Origin: Martelella mediterranea DSM 17316
GTDB taxonomy: Bacteria > Pseudomonadota > Alphaproteobacteria > Rhizobiales > Rhizobiaceae
Reading direction: 5' to 3'
Length of the DNA stretch: 64,000 nucleotides
Assembly (NCBI RefSeq): GCF_002043005.1
Contig: NZ_CP020330.1
Span: 1,076,501 to 1,140,500, forward strand
Shown here: positions 11,994-20,923 of the stretch, piece by piece
Layout: the number at the start of each line of letters is the position of its first letter
Position numbering within the stretch: position 1 is the stretch's first letter
Made by a program: the position numbers and the translations under genes
The notes under the pieces: model-generated
Databases searched by the model: none
The model's input: only the letters and a program-made list of their open reading frames with translations
Told to the model about the DNA's origin: nothing

Positions 11994-12317
11994 ATGCTGA
12001 TTTCCACCACGAATACGCTCGAGGGCCATAAAATCGTTGCCTATAAAGGCATCGTCACGGGCGAGACCATCCTCGGCACCAATATCTTTCGGGATTTCAT
12101 GGCCGGTATCCGCGATATCGTCGGCGGGCGCTCGGCGGCCTATGAAGCCTCGTTGCGCGAGGCGCGCGAAACCGCCTATGCGGAAATGGAACATCAGGCG
12201 GAACGGCTCGGCGCCAATGCCGTCATCGGGGTCGATCTCGACTACGAAAACATTACCTCCGATCGTGGAACCATGCTGATGGTATCGGTTTCCGGCACTG
12301 CGGTCGTCATCGAGTAA
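11994..12317 (+). CDS. YbjQ-family (UPF0145/DUF74) protein
   Basis: A 107-residue protein of the YbjQ family of unknown function, which forms pentameric rings; the name heavy-metal-binding domain is historical. Typical features are the start [54 protein letters not shown] and the terminal [10 protein letters not shown]. It sits 45 bases after vapC and 13 bases before gltD, so it is probably co-transcribed with gltD. Confidence 0.88.
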   Translation: MLISTTNTLEGHKIVAYKGIVTGETILGTNIFRDFMAGIRDIVGGRSAAYEASLREARETAYAEMEHQAERLGANAVIGVDLDYENITSDRGTMLMVSVSGTAVVIE

Positions 12318-12330
12318 TTCAGGGAAAGTC

Positions 12331-13785
12331 ATGGGTAAAGTTACAGGTTTCATGGAAATCGACCGGCAGGTCGCCAAGTATCAGCCGGCCTCCGATCGCA
12401 TCCGTCATTTCCGCGAATTCACGATCCCGATGTCGGACCCCGAGGTGCAGAAGCAGGCCGCCCGCTGCATGGATTGCGGCATCCCCTATTGCCATGGCCC
12501 GACCGGCTGTCCGATCCACAACCAGATCCCGGACTGGAACGATCTGGTCTATAACGGCAACTGGAAAGAGGCGATCGCCAACCTCCACTCGACCAACAAT
12601 TTCCCCGAGTTCACCGGCCGTGTCTGCCCCGCTCCCTGCGAGGAGGCCTGCACGCTGAACCTCGAGGACATTCCGGTCTCGATCAAGACCGTCGAGCAGG
12701 CGATCGCCGACAAGGCCTATGAGCTCGGCTTCATCGTGCCGCAGCCGGCGACGGTGAAGACCGGCAAGCGCGTGGCCGTCATCGGCTCCGGCCCTGCCGG
12801 CATGGCAGCAGCCCAGCAGCTTGGCCGCGCTGGCCACGAGGTTGACCTCTACGAGCGTGAATCGAAGCCCGGCGGCCTGCTGCGCTACGGCATTCCCGAC
12901 TTCAAGATGGAGAAGAACTTCATTGACCGTCGCGTCGAGCAGATGCGCGGCGAGGGCGTCACCTTCCATTGCGGCGTCAATGTCGGCGTCGATGTGAAGA
13001 TGGATCAGCTGCTGTCCGATTACGACGCGGTGCTCTATTGCGGTGGTTCGGAAACCCCTCGTGCCTCCGGCATCGGCGGCGGCGAGCTGCACGGCGTGCA
13101 TGATGCGATGCCGTTTCTGGTGCAGCAGAACCGTCGCGTCGGCCGCGAGAACATCGATAGCACAGGCTGGCCGTCCGAGCCGATCCTTGCCGGCGGCAAG
13201 CATGTCGTCGTCGTCGGCGGCGGCGATACCGCGTCCGACTGCGTCGGCACGGCCTTCCGCCAGGGCGCCGTCAAGGTCACCCAGCTCGACATCCGCCCGC
13301 AGCCGCCGGAAAAGGAAGACAAGCTCGCCGTCTGGCCGTTCTGGGCCACCAAGATGCGCACGTCTTCCTCGCAGGCCGAAGGTGCGGTACGCGAGTTCCA
13401 GGTCGCAACGCTCGAATTCGTGGGCGAAGACGGCGTGCTGACCGGCGTGAAGTGCTGCCATGTTGACGAGAAGCGCAAGCCGATCGCCGGCACGGAATTC
13501 GTCATCAAGGCCGATCTCGCCTTTATCGCCATCGGCTTCCGCGGCCCGTTCAAGGACGGCGTGCTTGCCGATCTGGAAGGCCGGTTGACGCTCAACACCG
13601 ACAGCCGCGGCTCGGTCAACGTCGTGGCCAGCGACAGCGATTACAAGACCTCGGTCGACAAGTTCTGGACGGCCGGTGACGTGCGCCGCGGCCAGTCGCT
13701 GGTGGTCTGGGCGATCCGCGAGGGCCGGCAGGCAGCGCGCGCCATCGACGAGGCGCTGATGGGCGAGACCCTGCTGCCGCGGTGA
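12331..13785 (+). CDS. gltD: glutamate synthase (NADPH) small subunit
   Basis: A 484-residue flavoprotein that oxidises NADPH and passes electrons to the large subunit. N-terminal cysteines for two [4Fe-4S] clusters are seen in RCMDCGIPYCH and GCPIHN and in RVCPAPCEEACTL; an FAD dinucleotide fold follows at IGSGPAGMAAAQ (about 150), with SKPGGLLRYGIP, and an NADPH fold at VVVVGGGDTASDC (about 290). Full length for the family. It is separated from gltB by vapBC and a ybjQ-like gene, and ends in its own terminator. Confidence 0.98.
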   Translation: MGKVTGFMEIDRQVAKYQPASDRIRHFREFTIPMSDPEVQKQAARCMDCGIPYCHGPTGCPIHNQIPDWNDLVYNGNWKEAIANLHSTNNFPEFTGRVCPAPCEEACTLNLEDIPVSIKTVEQAIADKAYELGFIVPQPATVKTGKRVAVIGSGPAGMAAAQQLGRAGHEVDLYERESKPGGLLRYGIPDFKMEKNFIDRRVEQMRGEGVTFHCGVNVGVDVKMDQLLSDYDAVLYCGGSETPRASGIGGGELHGVHDAMPFLVQQNRRVGRENIDSTGWPSEPILAGGKHVVVVGGGDTASDCVGTAFRQGAVKVTQLDIRPQPPEKEDKLAVWPFWATKMRTSSSQAEGAVREFQVATLEFVGEDGVLTGVKCCHVDEKRKPIAGTEFVIKADLAFIAIGFRGPFKDGVLADLEGRLTLNTDSRGSVNVVASDSDYKTSVDKFWTAGDVRRGQSLVVWAIREGRQAARAIDEALMGETLLPR

Positions 13786-13791
13786 TGCCGC

Positions 13792-13825
13792 AGGTCCGCT
13801 CCCGTTAGCGGGCTGACCTTTTTTG
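13792..13825 (+). terminator. intrinsic terminator after gltD
   Basis: Hairpin with outer arms AGGTC (13792-13796) and GACCT (13815-13819), inner CCCG/CGGG pairing, then six T. Confidence 0.8.
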
Positions 13826-13940
13826 ATAAATTTATGCGAGGGGCGGCGGCTTGATTGCGCTGCCCCTTGTCTCTTGCTAGACCTGAACAATATTGCCAGA
13901 GTTCATTTGTTTTCTATGATTGCCTATAAAGGAGAGGGGC

Positions 13941-14828
13941 TTGGCTCAGCATAAGAAGGTTCGCAAGGCAGTGCTTCCGGTCGCGGGGCTCGGAACGCGG
14001 TTTCTTCCCGCCACCAAGGTTGTGCCGAAGGAAATGTTGCCGGTGGTCGACAAGCCGATCATCCAGTATGTGGTCGACGAGGCGATCGAGGCGGGGATCG
14101 AGCATTTCGTGTTCGTCACCGGCCGCAACAAGAACGTTATCGAGGATTATTTCGATATCCAGTACGAGCTGGAATCGACGCTGAAGGCCCGCAACAAGAA
14201 TGCCGAGCTGAGCCTGCTTTCGAGCCTGCTGCCCAAGGCCGGCACCTCCACCTTCACCCGCCAGCAGGAGCCCCATGGCCTCGGCCACGCGGTCTGGTGC
14301 GCGCGCGAGATCGTCGGCCACGACCCGTTCGCCCTGATCCTGCCGGATATGGTGATGGATGCCGAGACGCCCTGCCTGAAGGGCATGATGGATGTCTATG
14401 AGGTCGCCGGCGGCAATGTCGTCTCCGTCGAGGAATGCGATCCCGAACAGGCGCATAAATACGGCATTGTCGGCGTTGGCGAGGCGATCGGCAGCGGCTT
14501 CAGGATCACCGAAATGGTGGAGAAGCCGGAAAAGGGCACCGCGCCGTCGAATTATTTCATCAATGGCCGCTACATTCTCCAGCCGGAAATCTTCCCGATC
14601 CTGGGCAAGACCGCGCGCGGCGCGGGCAACGAGATCCAGCTTACCGACGGCATGCTGACGCTCGCCAAAGAACAGGATTTCTACGGCTACAAGTTCGACG
14701 GCCAGACCTTCGACTGCGGCTCCAAGGAAGGCTTCATCATCGCCAATGTGGCGCTCGCCCTGAAGCGCGACGATATCCGTCCGAAGGTGGAGAACGAGTT
14801 GAAGGCGCTGATTGCCGCGTTGAAGTAG
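13941..14828 (+). CDS. galU: UTP-glucose-1-phosphate uridylyltransferase
   Basis: A 295-residue nucleotidyltransferase making UDP-glucose for exopolysaccharide, LPS and membrane glycans. Signature: [13 protein letters not shown] then [20 protein letters not shown] in the first 50 residues, and [11 protein letters not shown] downstream. I chose a TTG start because it follows GGAGAGGGGC directly and gives the [10 protein letters not shown] start typical of rhizobial GalU; no nearer ATG exists. kdsD follows 64 bases later, placing two envelope-sugar genes in a row. Confidence 0.95.
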   Translation: MAQHKKVRKAVLPVAGLGTRFLPATKVVPKEMLPVVDKPIIQYVVDEAIEAGIEHFVFVTGRNKNVIEDYFDIQYELESTLKARNKNAELSLLSSLLPKAGTSTFTRQQEPHGLGHAVWCAREIVGHDPFALILPDMVMDAETPCLKGMMDVYEVAGGNVVSVEECDPEQAHKYGIVGVGEAIGSGFRITEMVEKPEKGTAPSNYFINGRYILQPEIFPILGKTARGAGNEIQLTDGMLTLAKEQDFYGYKFDGQTFDCGSKEGFIIANVALALKRDDIRPKVENELKALIAALK

Positions 14829-14892
14829 CCTCGATTGCGCCATCCCCAACCATTCTATTGATTGAATCCGGCAAAGGCGCTAACAGCGTGGC

Positions 14893-15885
14893 ATGGCGGA
14901 TGTGAATGAAAATGCTTTGGGAGAGGCGGCCCTTTCGGGGCTGAGGACGCTCGAATTTGAGCGTAAGGGGCTGGAGGCCTTGTCGGCGGCGCTCGGCAAC
15001 GGGCTGGCCGAGCCGTTCGAGAAGGCCGTGGCGCTGCTCAGGCAGACGGCCGGACATGTGATCGTCTCGGGCGTCGGCAAGAGCGGCCATGTCGGCACCA
15101 AGATCGCCGCCACCTTCGCCTCCACCGGCACGCCGGCCTTCTTCGTGCATCCCGCCGAAGCCAATCACGGCGATATGGGCATGATCTCCCAGAAGGACGC
15201 CGTGCTCGCCTTGTCGTGGAGCGGGGAAAGCAGCGAGCTGACCGCGCTTGTCGCCTATACGCGGCGGTTTGCCATTCCGTTGATCGCAATCACCTCGGGC
15301 CGCCAATCCTCGTTGGCGCTGGCGGCCGATATCGTGCTCGACCTACCGAAGGCGGAGGAAGCCTGTCCGCACGGGCTTGCGCCCACGACCTCCACCACGA
15401 TGCAGCTTGCGCTGGGCGATGCGCTGGCGATCGCACTCCTGGAGGCGCGCGGCTTTTCCGCGGTCGATTTCAAGATCTATCATCCGGGCGGCAAGCTCGG
15501 CGCGCTGCTCTCCCATGTCGCCGATATCATGCATGTCGGGGATGAGGTGCCGCTCGTGCCCGCCGGCACGCCGCTGCCGGAGGCGATCATGGTGCTGTCG
15601 CAGCGCCGTTTCGGCTGCGTCGGCGTGCTGACGGAGGATGGACGGCTCGCCGGCATCATCACCGATGGCGATCTCGCCCGCAATCTTGCCCGCGACATGA
15701 GCAAGCTTGCCGTGGAAGACGTGATGACCGCGGCGCCGAAGACGGTCGGCAAGACCATGCTGGTCTCCGCCGCCATGGCGCTTCTGCAAAAGCACAATAT
15801 TTCCGCGCTGATGGTGGTCGACGAGAACAACCGCCCGCTCGGCATCGTCCACTTCCACGATTTCCTGCGGATCGGCGCGGCCTGA
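14893..15885 (+). CDS. kdsD: D-arabinose 5-phosphate isomerase (KpsF/GutQ family)
   Basis: A 330-residue enzyme interconverting ribulose 5-phosphate and arabinose 5-phosphate, first step to the LPS sugar Kdo. An N-terminal SIS sugar-isomerase domain shows SGVGKSGHVGTKIAATFAST and HPAEANHGDMGM, with HGLAPTTSTT further on; two CBS domains fill residues about 205-330 (ADIMHVGDEVP and VEDVMTAAPKTV). Length and order are normal. It follows galU on the same strand. Confidence 0.95.
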   Translation: MADVNENALGEAALSGLRTLEFERKGLEALSAALGNGLAEPFEKAVALLRQTAGHVIVSGVGKSGHVGTKIAATFASTGTPAFFVHPAEANHGDMGMISQKDAVLALSWSGESSELTALVAYTRRFAIPLIAITSGRQSSLALAADIVLDLPKAEEACPHGLAPTTSTTMQLALGDALAIALLEARGFSAVDFKIYHPGGKLGALLSHVADIMHVGDEVPLVPAGTPLPEAIMVLSQRRFGCVGVLTEDGRLAGIITDGDLARNLARDMSKLAVEDVMTAAPKTVGKTMLVSAAMALLQKHNISALMVVDENNRPLGIVHFHDFLRIGAA

Positions 15886-15900
15886 GGCTCTCTGCCCGGC

Positions 15901-16404
15901 TTATTTCCCGCGCGCACCCCAGAGCGCGATCGCCGCGATCGCCAGGCTTGCGACCACGTTCCAGCCGGCGAAGGACAGGCCGAGCACGCGCAGCGCCGCC
16001 TCGTCGCATTTCGGGCCGGTGACGCTGTTGAGATCGCCGAGCAGGTCCATGGCGTTGGTGGTGACGCCGGCCATCGAGCCCGAGCAATCGGAAGGCCCTG
16101 CCCACCAGTGCCATTCGACGCCGGCGTGATAGACGCCCATGACCATGCCCCAGACCATCAGCCCGGCAATGACGAGAAGCGCCAGCCGCGCGACAAGGCG
16201 CGGCAGGCCGAAGCGCCAGGCAAGAAGGCCGAGAATGCCGACCGGCACGCCAATATAATAGGGGTTGCGCTCCAGAAGGCAGAGATGGCAGGGGATATAG
16301 CCGCCGAGATGCTCGAAGCCGAGCGCCGTCCCGACCGTGACGGCCATGGCGAGCGTCGACAGCGTCAGGCTGATCGGAATGCGGGAGTAAGAACGCGCGG
16401 TCAT
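15901..16404 (-). CDS. dsbB: disulfide bond formation protein B
   Basis: A 167-residue inner-membrane protein with four transmembrane helices that reoxidises DsbA with quinone. The first periplasmic loop has the redox pair C39-H-L-C42; the second loop has C107 and C133. The final segment LRVLGLSFAGWNVVASLAIAAIALWG is the last helix. It sits 51 bases upstream of nothing else in operon on its left, and follows the yqaA-like gene on the same strand. Confidence 0.9.
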   Translation of the reverse strand: MTARSYSRIPISLTLSTLAMAVTVGTALGFEHLGGYIPCHLCLLERNPYYIGVPVGILGLLAWRFGLPRLVARLALLVIAGLMVWGMVMGVYHAGVEWHWWAGPSDCSGSMAGVTTNAMDLLGDLNSVTGPKCDEAALRVLGLSFAGWNVVASLAIAAIALWGARGK

Positions 16405-16455
16405 GAAACCCTCTTGAAGCGCGGCCGGAACAGCGCCGATACGCGCGAAATTGAT

Positions 16456-17037
16456 CTAGAAAACATATTTGACCAGATAGAACCCGCCCGCCAGAAGAAC
16501 GACGAATACGGTGAAAAGAAGACCGAGATATTTCTCGATGAAATCGCGGATCGGCGGGCCGTAGCGGTTGAGCAGCCAGGCGATCAGGAAAAACCGGAAC
16601 GACCGCCCGATCACGCTGACCAGCAGGAAAATGCCGAAGTTGAGGCCCGTGGCGCCGGAAAAAAGCGTCAGCACCTTGTAGGGGAAGGGCGTGATGGCGG
16701 CAAACAGCACGCCCCAGCCGCCCCAGGTGTTGTACCATTCGGCCACCCGATCGAACGAATCCTGCTTGCCGTAGAAATCGAGGATCGGGCGGGCCACCTG
16801 CTCGAACAGGAACATGCCGATCAGGTAGCCGGCGATCGCGCCGAGTATCGAAGCCAGCGTGCAGATCAGCGCGATCCGGAACCATTTCGCCGGCCGCGCG
16901 ATCACCATCGGGATCAACAACACATCCGGCGGGATCGGAAAGAACGAGCTTTCGGCGAATGATATCCCGAAAAGAACGCGCTCGGCATTGCGGTTGGCGG
17001 CAAGCGAAAGCGTCCAGTTGTAAAGTCTGCGCAGCAT
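16456..17037 (-). CDS. YqaA-family (SNARE-associated/DedA-like) membrane protein
   Basis: A 193-residue polytopic membrane protein of COG1238. The signature SFAESSFFPIPPDVLLIPM (about residues 25-45) with paired prolines, and the central AAITPFPYKVLTLFSGATG, are those of DedA/VTT-domain relatives, some of which flip lipids. The function of YqaA itself is unknown. The Met of MLRRLYNWTLS is used as start; a start 63 bases earlier would add a polar, non-homologous stretch. dsbB follows 51 bases later, so the pair may share a transcript. Confidence 0.85.
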   Translation of the reverse strand: MLRRLYNWTLSLAANRNAERVLFGISFAESSFFPIPPDVLLIPMVIARPAKWFRIALICTLASILGAIAGYLIGMFLFEQVARPILDFYGKQDSFDRVAEWYNTWGGWGVLFAAITPFPYKVLTLFSGATGLNFGIFLLVSVIGRSFRFFLIAWLLNRYGPPIRDFIEKYLGLLFTVFVVLLAGGFYLVKYVF

Positions 17038-17149
17038 GGATCGTCCGGGGTTGATTTGCGTCGCCGGAGAATGCTGTCTTCGGCCCGCCATGTCCATCAC
17101 TCAAGAGCCGCATGGCTCAAATTTGTGCATGCCCGGCGTCAGAAGCGTG

Positions 17150-17177
17150 TTGACGCCCGTGCCGATCTCCTTATATT
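17150..17177 (+). promoter_or_regulatory. promoter of tRNA-Leu
   Basis: TTGACG (17150-17155), 16 bases, TATATT (17172-17177), 31 bases before the mature tRNA. Confidence 0.6.
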
Positions 17178-17208
17178 CCGCCATGCCTGCCTTCAGACGA
17201 GGCAAAGG

Positions 17209-17293
17209 GCCCCTTTGGCGGAACTGGTAGACGCGCCTGACTCAAAATCAGGTTCCGAAAGGAGTGCTGGTTCGATTCCGGCAAGGGGCACCA
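17209..17293 (+). tRNA. tRNA-Leu (anticodon CAA)
   Basis: An 85-nt class II tRNA. The acceptor stem GCCCCTT (17209-17215) pairs with AAGGGGC (17283-17289), then A and an encoded CCA. The anticodon loop CTCAAAA between CCTGA and TCAGG gives CAA, reading UUG. There is a long variable arm and a GGTTCGATTCC T-loop. Confidence 0.97.
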
Positions 17294-17351
17294 TCTTTCC
17301 CGCACATCGCTGATCCGAGACGCAGCGCCTCCATTGATCCGGCGCAGCGGC

Positions 17352-19076
17352 TCACTCGCCCTTCTTTTCCGCCAGCCGCGCGCGGCGGGTGCGGCGCCAG
17401 CGGGAGCGGCGCGGTGCTGTCCGCTTGGTGGGGTTCGGGAAGGTGATCTCGATCTTCAGGCCGTCCTCGCCGTACTGGCGTTCGATCGTGCCGCTCAGCT
17501 CGCCTATGATGTTGGCGTCGATCAGGCGGGTGCCGAAGCCCTTGCGTTCCGGCGGCGCGACGGGGCCGGCGCCGGTTTCCTCCCATATCAGCTTCAGCTT
17601 GCGCTCGGCGCCCGTGCCCTGAAAGCTCCACGAGACCTTCAGGCCCGCGCCGTCGCCCGACATGCCGCCATATTTGAGCGCGTTGGTGGCCAGTTCATGG
17701 AAGGTGAGGCTGAAGGCCTGGGTCGCCTTCTCGTCGATCTCCGCGCTCGGGCCGTAGACCTCGTAATGCGATTCACCATTGCCGAACACCTGCTCCAGTT
17801 CCTTGTTCAGCAGCTCCTTCAGGTCGGCGCGCTGCCAGCGCGAACGGGTCAGCACATCCTGCGCCGTCGACATGGCCTGCAGCCGGGCGGAATAGGATTC
17901 GACGAACTGCTCGAGGCTTTCGGAGTGGTGGGCGGTCTGGCGGGCGATCGCGAGCATGCGGGCGATCGAATTTTTGATCCGGTGCTTCATCTCCTGCAGC
18001 ATCAGCTCGCGTTCCTGCAGGGATTTCTCGGTTACGCGCTGAACCTCGCGGGCCGCGGCCAGCGCCTTGATCTGCCATTGCGCGGCAAGAGCGAGGGCGA
18101 CCGCCAGCAGCAGCGCCACGCAGCCGACGACAAAGGGCGTGATATCGAAGGCGGCCTTCTCGAATGCCGCGCTCGGCGTCATCTCCAGCACCCACGTCCT
18201 GCCGGCGATATCGACCTCACGGGACGAGGTGAGCGCGCTGCGCTCCAATGCGGCATCATAGGTCGCGGATTCGAACAACGGAATTTCGGGCGCATCCTTG
18301 TCGTAGGCGTGGATGGCCACGGGCAGCGCAGGCGAGGCGTTCATCACCGCGCGATAGAGATCGCCGGCGCGAAACGGCGCATAGATAAACCCGGAAAGCG
18401 GCAGATTGCCGTCCGCATTGTTCTCGCCGCGATCCATCTTGAACGGCAAATAGAGCAGAAAGCCGGCCTGCTTGTTCTCGGTGATTTCCTGCACCAGTTC
18501 CACGGGGCCGCTGGCGCGCGGCGTATCGCTGGCAAAGGCCTTGGCCATGGCGTCGCGACGTACCGGATCGCTGTACATGTCGTAGCCGATGGCGGCGCGG
18601 TTGCGCTCATTGTCCGGCTCCAGCAGCACCACGGCGGCACGGTAATCCTGGTCGGTTTCGGGCCATATCGGGTGGTTCTCACCATAGGCCCGACCGATCA
18701 TGTCCTCGGCGCGGCCCTCGTTTCCGGCATAGACCATCCGGGCGAAGCCGATGCCCTGGATGCCGTCATAGCGTCCTTCGGTATCAAGGCCACCGACATA
18801 GGTGCGGAAGGCGGAGCGGTCGATATTGCCGTCGGTTGCCTCGAAGAACGCCTTGGTCGCCTCCAGGAGCGACATGTGCTGGTAGAAACGGTTGACGATC
18901 CGGTCGGTGGCGTCGCCGGCGACGACCTCGAACTTGGCGCGGCGCTCGACCTCGGACGCCCGGTAGATCGAAAACGACATGCCGATGCCGATAATGGCCA
19001 CCACCAGAAACACCAGCGCGGGGAGGATGCGGCTGATGGTCGAAACAGTGCCGTTGTCTGCCTTGTCGAATCGCAT
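17352..19076 (-). CDS. CHASE-domain HWE-family sensor histidine kinase
   Basis: A 574-residue membrane sensor. A transmembrane helix (about 17-37) leads to a periplasmic CHASE domain (about 60-305, with IQGIGFARMV and GYDMYSDPVRR), a second helix (313-333), then an HWE-type kinase: H365 in EMKHRIKN, an N-box with HELATNALKYG (460-470), W498 in LIWEETG and GFGTRLID. HWE/HisKA2 kinases phosphorylate PhyR in alphaproteobacterial general stress control. It lies less than 1 kb from phyR-nepR-ecfG, so it is a good candidate for their input, like S. meliloti RsiC. There is no receiver domain. The ligand sensed by the CHASE domain is unknown. Confidence 0.9.
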   Translation of the reverse strand: MRFDKADNGTVSTISRILPALVFLVVAIIGIGMSFSIYRASEVERRAKFEVVAGDATDRIVNRFYQHMSLLEATKAFFEATDGNIDRSAFRTYVGGLDTEGRYDGIQGIGFARMVYAGNEGRAEDMIGRAYGENHPIWPETDQDYRAAVVLLEPDNERNRAAIGYDMYSDPVRRDAMAKAFASDTPRASGPVELVQEITENKQAGFLLYLPFKMDRGENNADGNLPLSGFIYAPFRAGDLYRAVMNASPALPVAIHAYDKDAPEIPLFESATYDAALERSALTSSREVDIAGRTWVLEMTPSAAFEKAAFDITPFVVGCVALLLAVALALAAQWQIKALAAAREVQRVTEKSLQERELMLQEMKHRIKNSIARMLAIARQTAHHSESLEQFVESYSARLQAMSTAQDVLTRSRWQRADLKELLNKELEQVFGNGESHYEVYGPSAEIDEKATQAFSLTFHELATNALKYGGMSGDGAGLKVSWSFQGTGAERKLKLIWEETGAGPVAPPERKGFGTRLIDANIIGELSGTIERQYGEDGLKIEITFPNPTKRTAPRRSRWRRTRRARLAEKKGE

Positions 19077-19288
19077 GTTTTCTTCACAGCCCGACCGGCT
19101 TCCAGCCGGCCAATTTCACTCACACGCGCCAAGAAAGTGAAATGACTTCGGTTATTCGCGAATATGTGCCGAAAGAAGCACGTGACCGATGAAGCATTTG
19201 ATTCATTTTGCTTGTGCGCACCGGCACTCAGTGCCTGCGTTCGTACATTCCTGTTTTTCGGAGGCTTGTCAATCTTCGACGATGGTAT

Positions 19289-19314
19289 GGAACTGCCGGA
19301 TCGGGTGGCGCGTT
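19289..19314 (+). promoter_or_regulatory. EcfG-type promoter of csbD-like gene
   Basis: GGAAC (19289-19293), 17 bases, CGTT (19311-19314), the EcfG general-stress pattern, 40 bases before the start codon. Confidence 0.82.
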
Positions 19315-19354
19315 GATTGGGCATAGTGAAAGCTAAGCTGAAAGGAGCAGGCTT

Positions 19355-19555
19355 ATGAATTGGGACCGTATTGAAGGCAACTGGAAGCAGTTTACCGGCG
19401 AAGTGCAGGCCCGTTGGGGCAAGCTGACCAATGACGACCTCGATGTCGTTGCCGGCAACCGCGAAAAGCTCGTGGGCAAGATCCAGGAGCGCTACGGCAA
19501 GGAGCGTGACGAGGCCGAACGCGATGTGGATAGCTGGATGAACAGTTCGCACTGA
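19355..19555 (+). CDS. CsbD-family stress protein
   Basis: A 66-residue hydrophilic protein of the CsbD family: MNWDRIEGNWKQFTGEVQAR then WGKLTNDDLDVVAGNREKL and IQERYGKERDEAE. Members are abundant in stressed cells; their biochemical role is unknown. AAAGGAG precedes the ATG. The EcfG-type promoter upstream and the strong terminator after it make this a single-gene general-stress unit. Confidence 0.93.
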   Translation: MNWDRIEGNWKQFTGEVQARWGKLTNDDLDVVAGNREKLVGKIQERYGKERDEAERDVDSWMNSSH

Positions 19556-19577
19556 TATCGCGATATGAAAGTTTAAA

Positions 19578-19611
19578 GGGCGGGAGCGCCAAGGCGCTCC
19601 CGCCCTTTTTT
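19578..19611 (+). terminator. intrinsic terminator after csbD-like gene
   Basis: Perfect 13-pair hairpin (19578-19590 with 19593-19605) followed by six T. Confidence 0.93.
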
Positions 19612-19631
19612 GTTTGCCAGAACACGACAAC

Positions 19632-19659
19632 AAAAAACGGGCCGCCAACAGGCGGCCCG
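19632..19659 (-). terminator. intrinsic terminator after DUF1328 gene
   Basis: On the minus strand CGGGCCGCC and GGCGGCCCG (19651-19659, 19638-19646) form nine pairs, followed by six T. Confidence 0.88.
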
Positions 19660-19682
19660 TTTTCGGGAGGGGAAACTCGGTT

Positions 19683-19847
19683 CTATCGGCTGCGCGCGAA
19701 GTTCACGATGACCGCGACGGCGAAGAACAGCAGAAACAGAAAGAACAGAATCTGCGCGATACCTGCTGAGGCGCCGGCAATGCCGCCGAAACCAAGTGCG
19801 GCAGCGACCAGGGCTATCACCAGGAAAACAACGGCATAGTAAAGCAT
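19683..19847 (-). CDS. DUF1328 small membrane protein
   Basis: A 54-residue, almost wholly hydrophobic protein with two predicted membrane helices: [19 protein letters not shown] and [19 protein letters not shown]. This is the DUF1328 (YtjA) pattern; function unknown. I use the ATG spaced six bases from AAGGAGA; the ATG two codons earlier lies too close to that site. An EcfG-type promoter precedes it, tying it to the general stress response. Confidence 0.9.
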   Translation of the reverse strand: MLYYAVVFLVIALVAAALGFGGIAGASAGIAQILFFLFLLFFAVAVIVNFARSR

Positions 19848-19876
19848 GGACATTCTCCTTGTGTTTGTAGAGGGAA

Positions 19877-19901
19877 AACGCCCGAGGGCCACCGGAGTTC
19901 C
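19877..19901 (-). promoter_or_regulatory. EcfG-type promoter of DUF1328 gene
   Basis: On the minus strand GGAAC (19897-19901), 16 bases, CGTT (19877-19880), 29 bases before the start codon. Confidence 0.82.
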
Positions 19902-19911
19902 GGTCCCAATG

Positions 19912-19935
19912 AAAAAGGGCGGCCGGAGCCGCCCT
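19912..19935 (-). terminator. intrinsic terminator after phyR
   Basis: On the minus strand AGGGCGGC (19928-19935) pairs with GCCGCCCT (19916-19923) around a four-base loop, followed by five T. Confidence 0.88.
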
Positions 19936-19958
19936 CATGCTTACGGAAGTTTTAAGGC

Positions 19959-20753
19959 TCAAGCAGCCTGTTCGTGATGTTCCTGGAAGAACAGCGCCTG
20001 GCTGATCAGCGCCTTGACCATGTCGGGGTTAAAGGGCTTGGTGACCAGGAAGGTCGGCTCTGGACGCTCGCCCGTCAGAAGCCTTTCCGGGAAGGCGGTG
20101 ATGAAGATCACCGGCAACGATTCGGTGGCAAGGATATCGTTGACCGCGTCGATGCCCGAGCTGCCATCGGCAAGCTGGATATCGGCGAGCACCATGCGCG
20201 GACGCGAGGATTTGAACAGGTCGACGGCTTCGGCGTGGGTGCGTGCGATGCCGGTGACGCGGTGGCCCAGACTTTCCACCATCTGTTCGATATCCATGGC
20301 GATCAGCGGTTCGTCCTCGATGATCATGATATCGGTCGCCACCTGACGCGCGATTTCCGAAGAGGCCTCATCGATGAGGTTGGAAACGCTATCGCTCTCG
20401 ACGTCCAGAATCTGGGCGGTTTCCTCATGGGAGAAGTTTTCGAGCGAGATCAGCAGAAAGGCCTGGCGGGGCTTGGCCGGCAGCGCCATGAGATTGGCCG
20501 CAGCCCGCTTTTCCCAGGAAAAGGGCGATTCGATTTCCTCGATTTCGATCGTTGTGGAACTGAAAAGCTGAGAGAAGAGTTTATAGAGCGAGACTTTATC
20601 GTCGCCGTCCTCCGGAAAGAGCGAAACGTCTTCGATCAGCGTTTCGAGTACGGCGGCAACATAGGCGTCGCCCGATGTCTGGGAGCCGGTAACGGCACGT
20701 GCGTAACGCCTGAGGTAGGGTAGATGGGCGGCGATACGTGTTGAAAGCGACAT
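19959..20753 (-). CDS. phyR: PhyR general-stress response regulator
   Basis: A 264-residue two-part regulator. Residues 1-137 mimic an ECF sigma factor (sigma2-like start LSTRIAAHLPYLRRYARAV, sigma4-like LPAKPRQAFLLISLENFSHEE); residues 141-260 are a receiver domain with phosphoacceptor D191 in MVLADIQLADG, D147-E148 region IIEDEPL and K239 in TKPF. When phosphorylated PhyR binds NepR and so frees EcfG. It is divergent from nepR-ecfG with overlapping promoters. A GGAAC-N16-CATT near-match precedes it. Confidence 0.97.
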   Translation of the reverse strand: MSLSTRIAAHLPYLRRYARAVTGSQTSGDAYVAAVLETLIEDVSLFPEDGDDKVSLYKLFSQLFSSTTIEIEEIESPFSWEKRAAANLMALPAKPRQAFLLISLENFSHEETAQILDVESDSVSNLIDEASSEIARQVATDIMIIEDEPLIAMDIEQMVESLGHRVTGIARTHAEAVDLFKSSRPRMVLADIQLADGSSGIDAVNDILATESLPVIFITAFPERLLTGERPEPTFLVTKPFNPDMVKALISQALFFQEHHEQAA

Positions 20754-20821
20754 GTCTGGTAGTCTCCTGCCTCGATAGGTCGTTGCGGGTATCTCTTTTA
20801 GAGCATTCCTCAAGAAGCAAG

Positions 20822-20846
20822 AATGCGGGAGACGAAAAAAAGTTCC
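20822..20846 (-). promoter_or_regulatory. possible EcfG-type promoter of phyR
   Basis: On the minus strand GGAAC (20842-20846), 16 bases, CATT (20822-20825). One mismatch to the CGTT -10 element. Confidence 0.5.
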
Positions 20847-20854
20847 CGAAGAGC

Positions 20855-20879
20855 GGAACATTTTATTTTGGGCCGCGTT
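20855..20879 (+). promoter_or_regulatory. EcfG-type promoter of nepR-ecfG
   Basis: GGAAC (20855-20859), 16 bases, CGTT (20876-20879). It would let EcfG drive its own operon. Confidence 0.88.
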
Positions 20880-20923
20880 TTCGGCTTGAATGGAATCGTT
20901 GGAATGTAGCGAGGCGAAAACTG

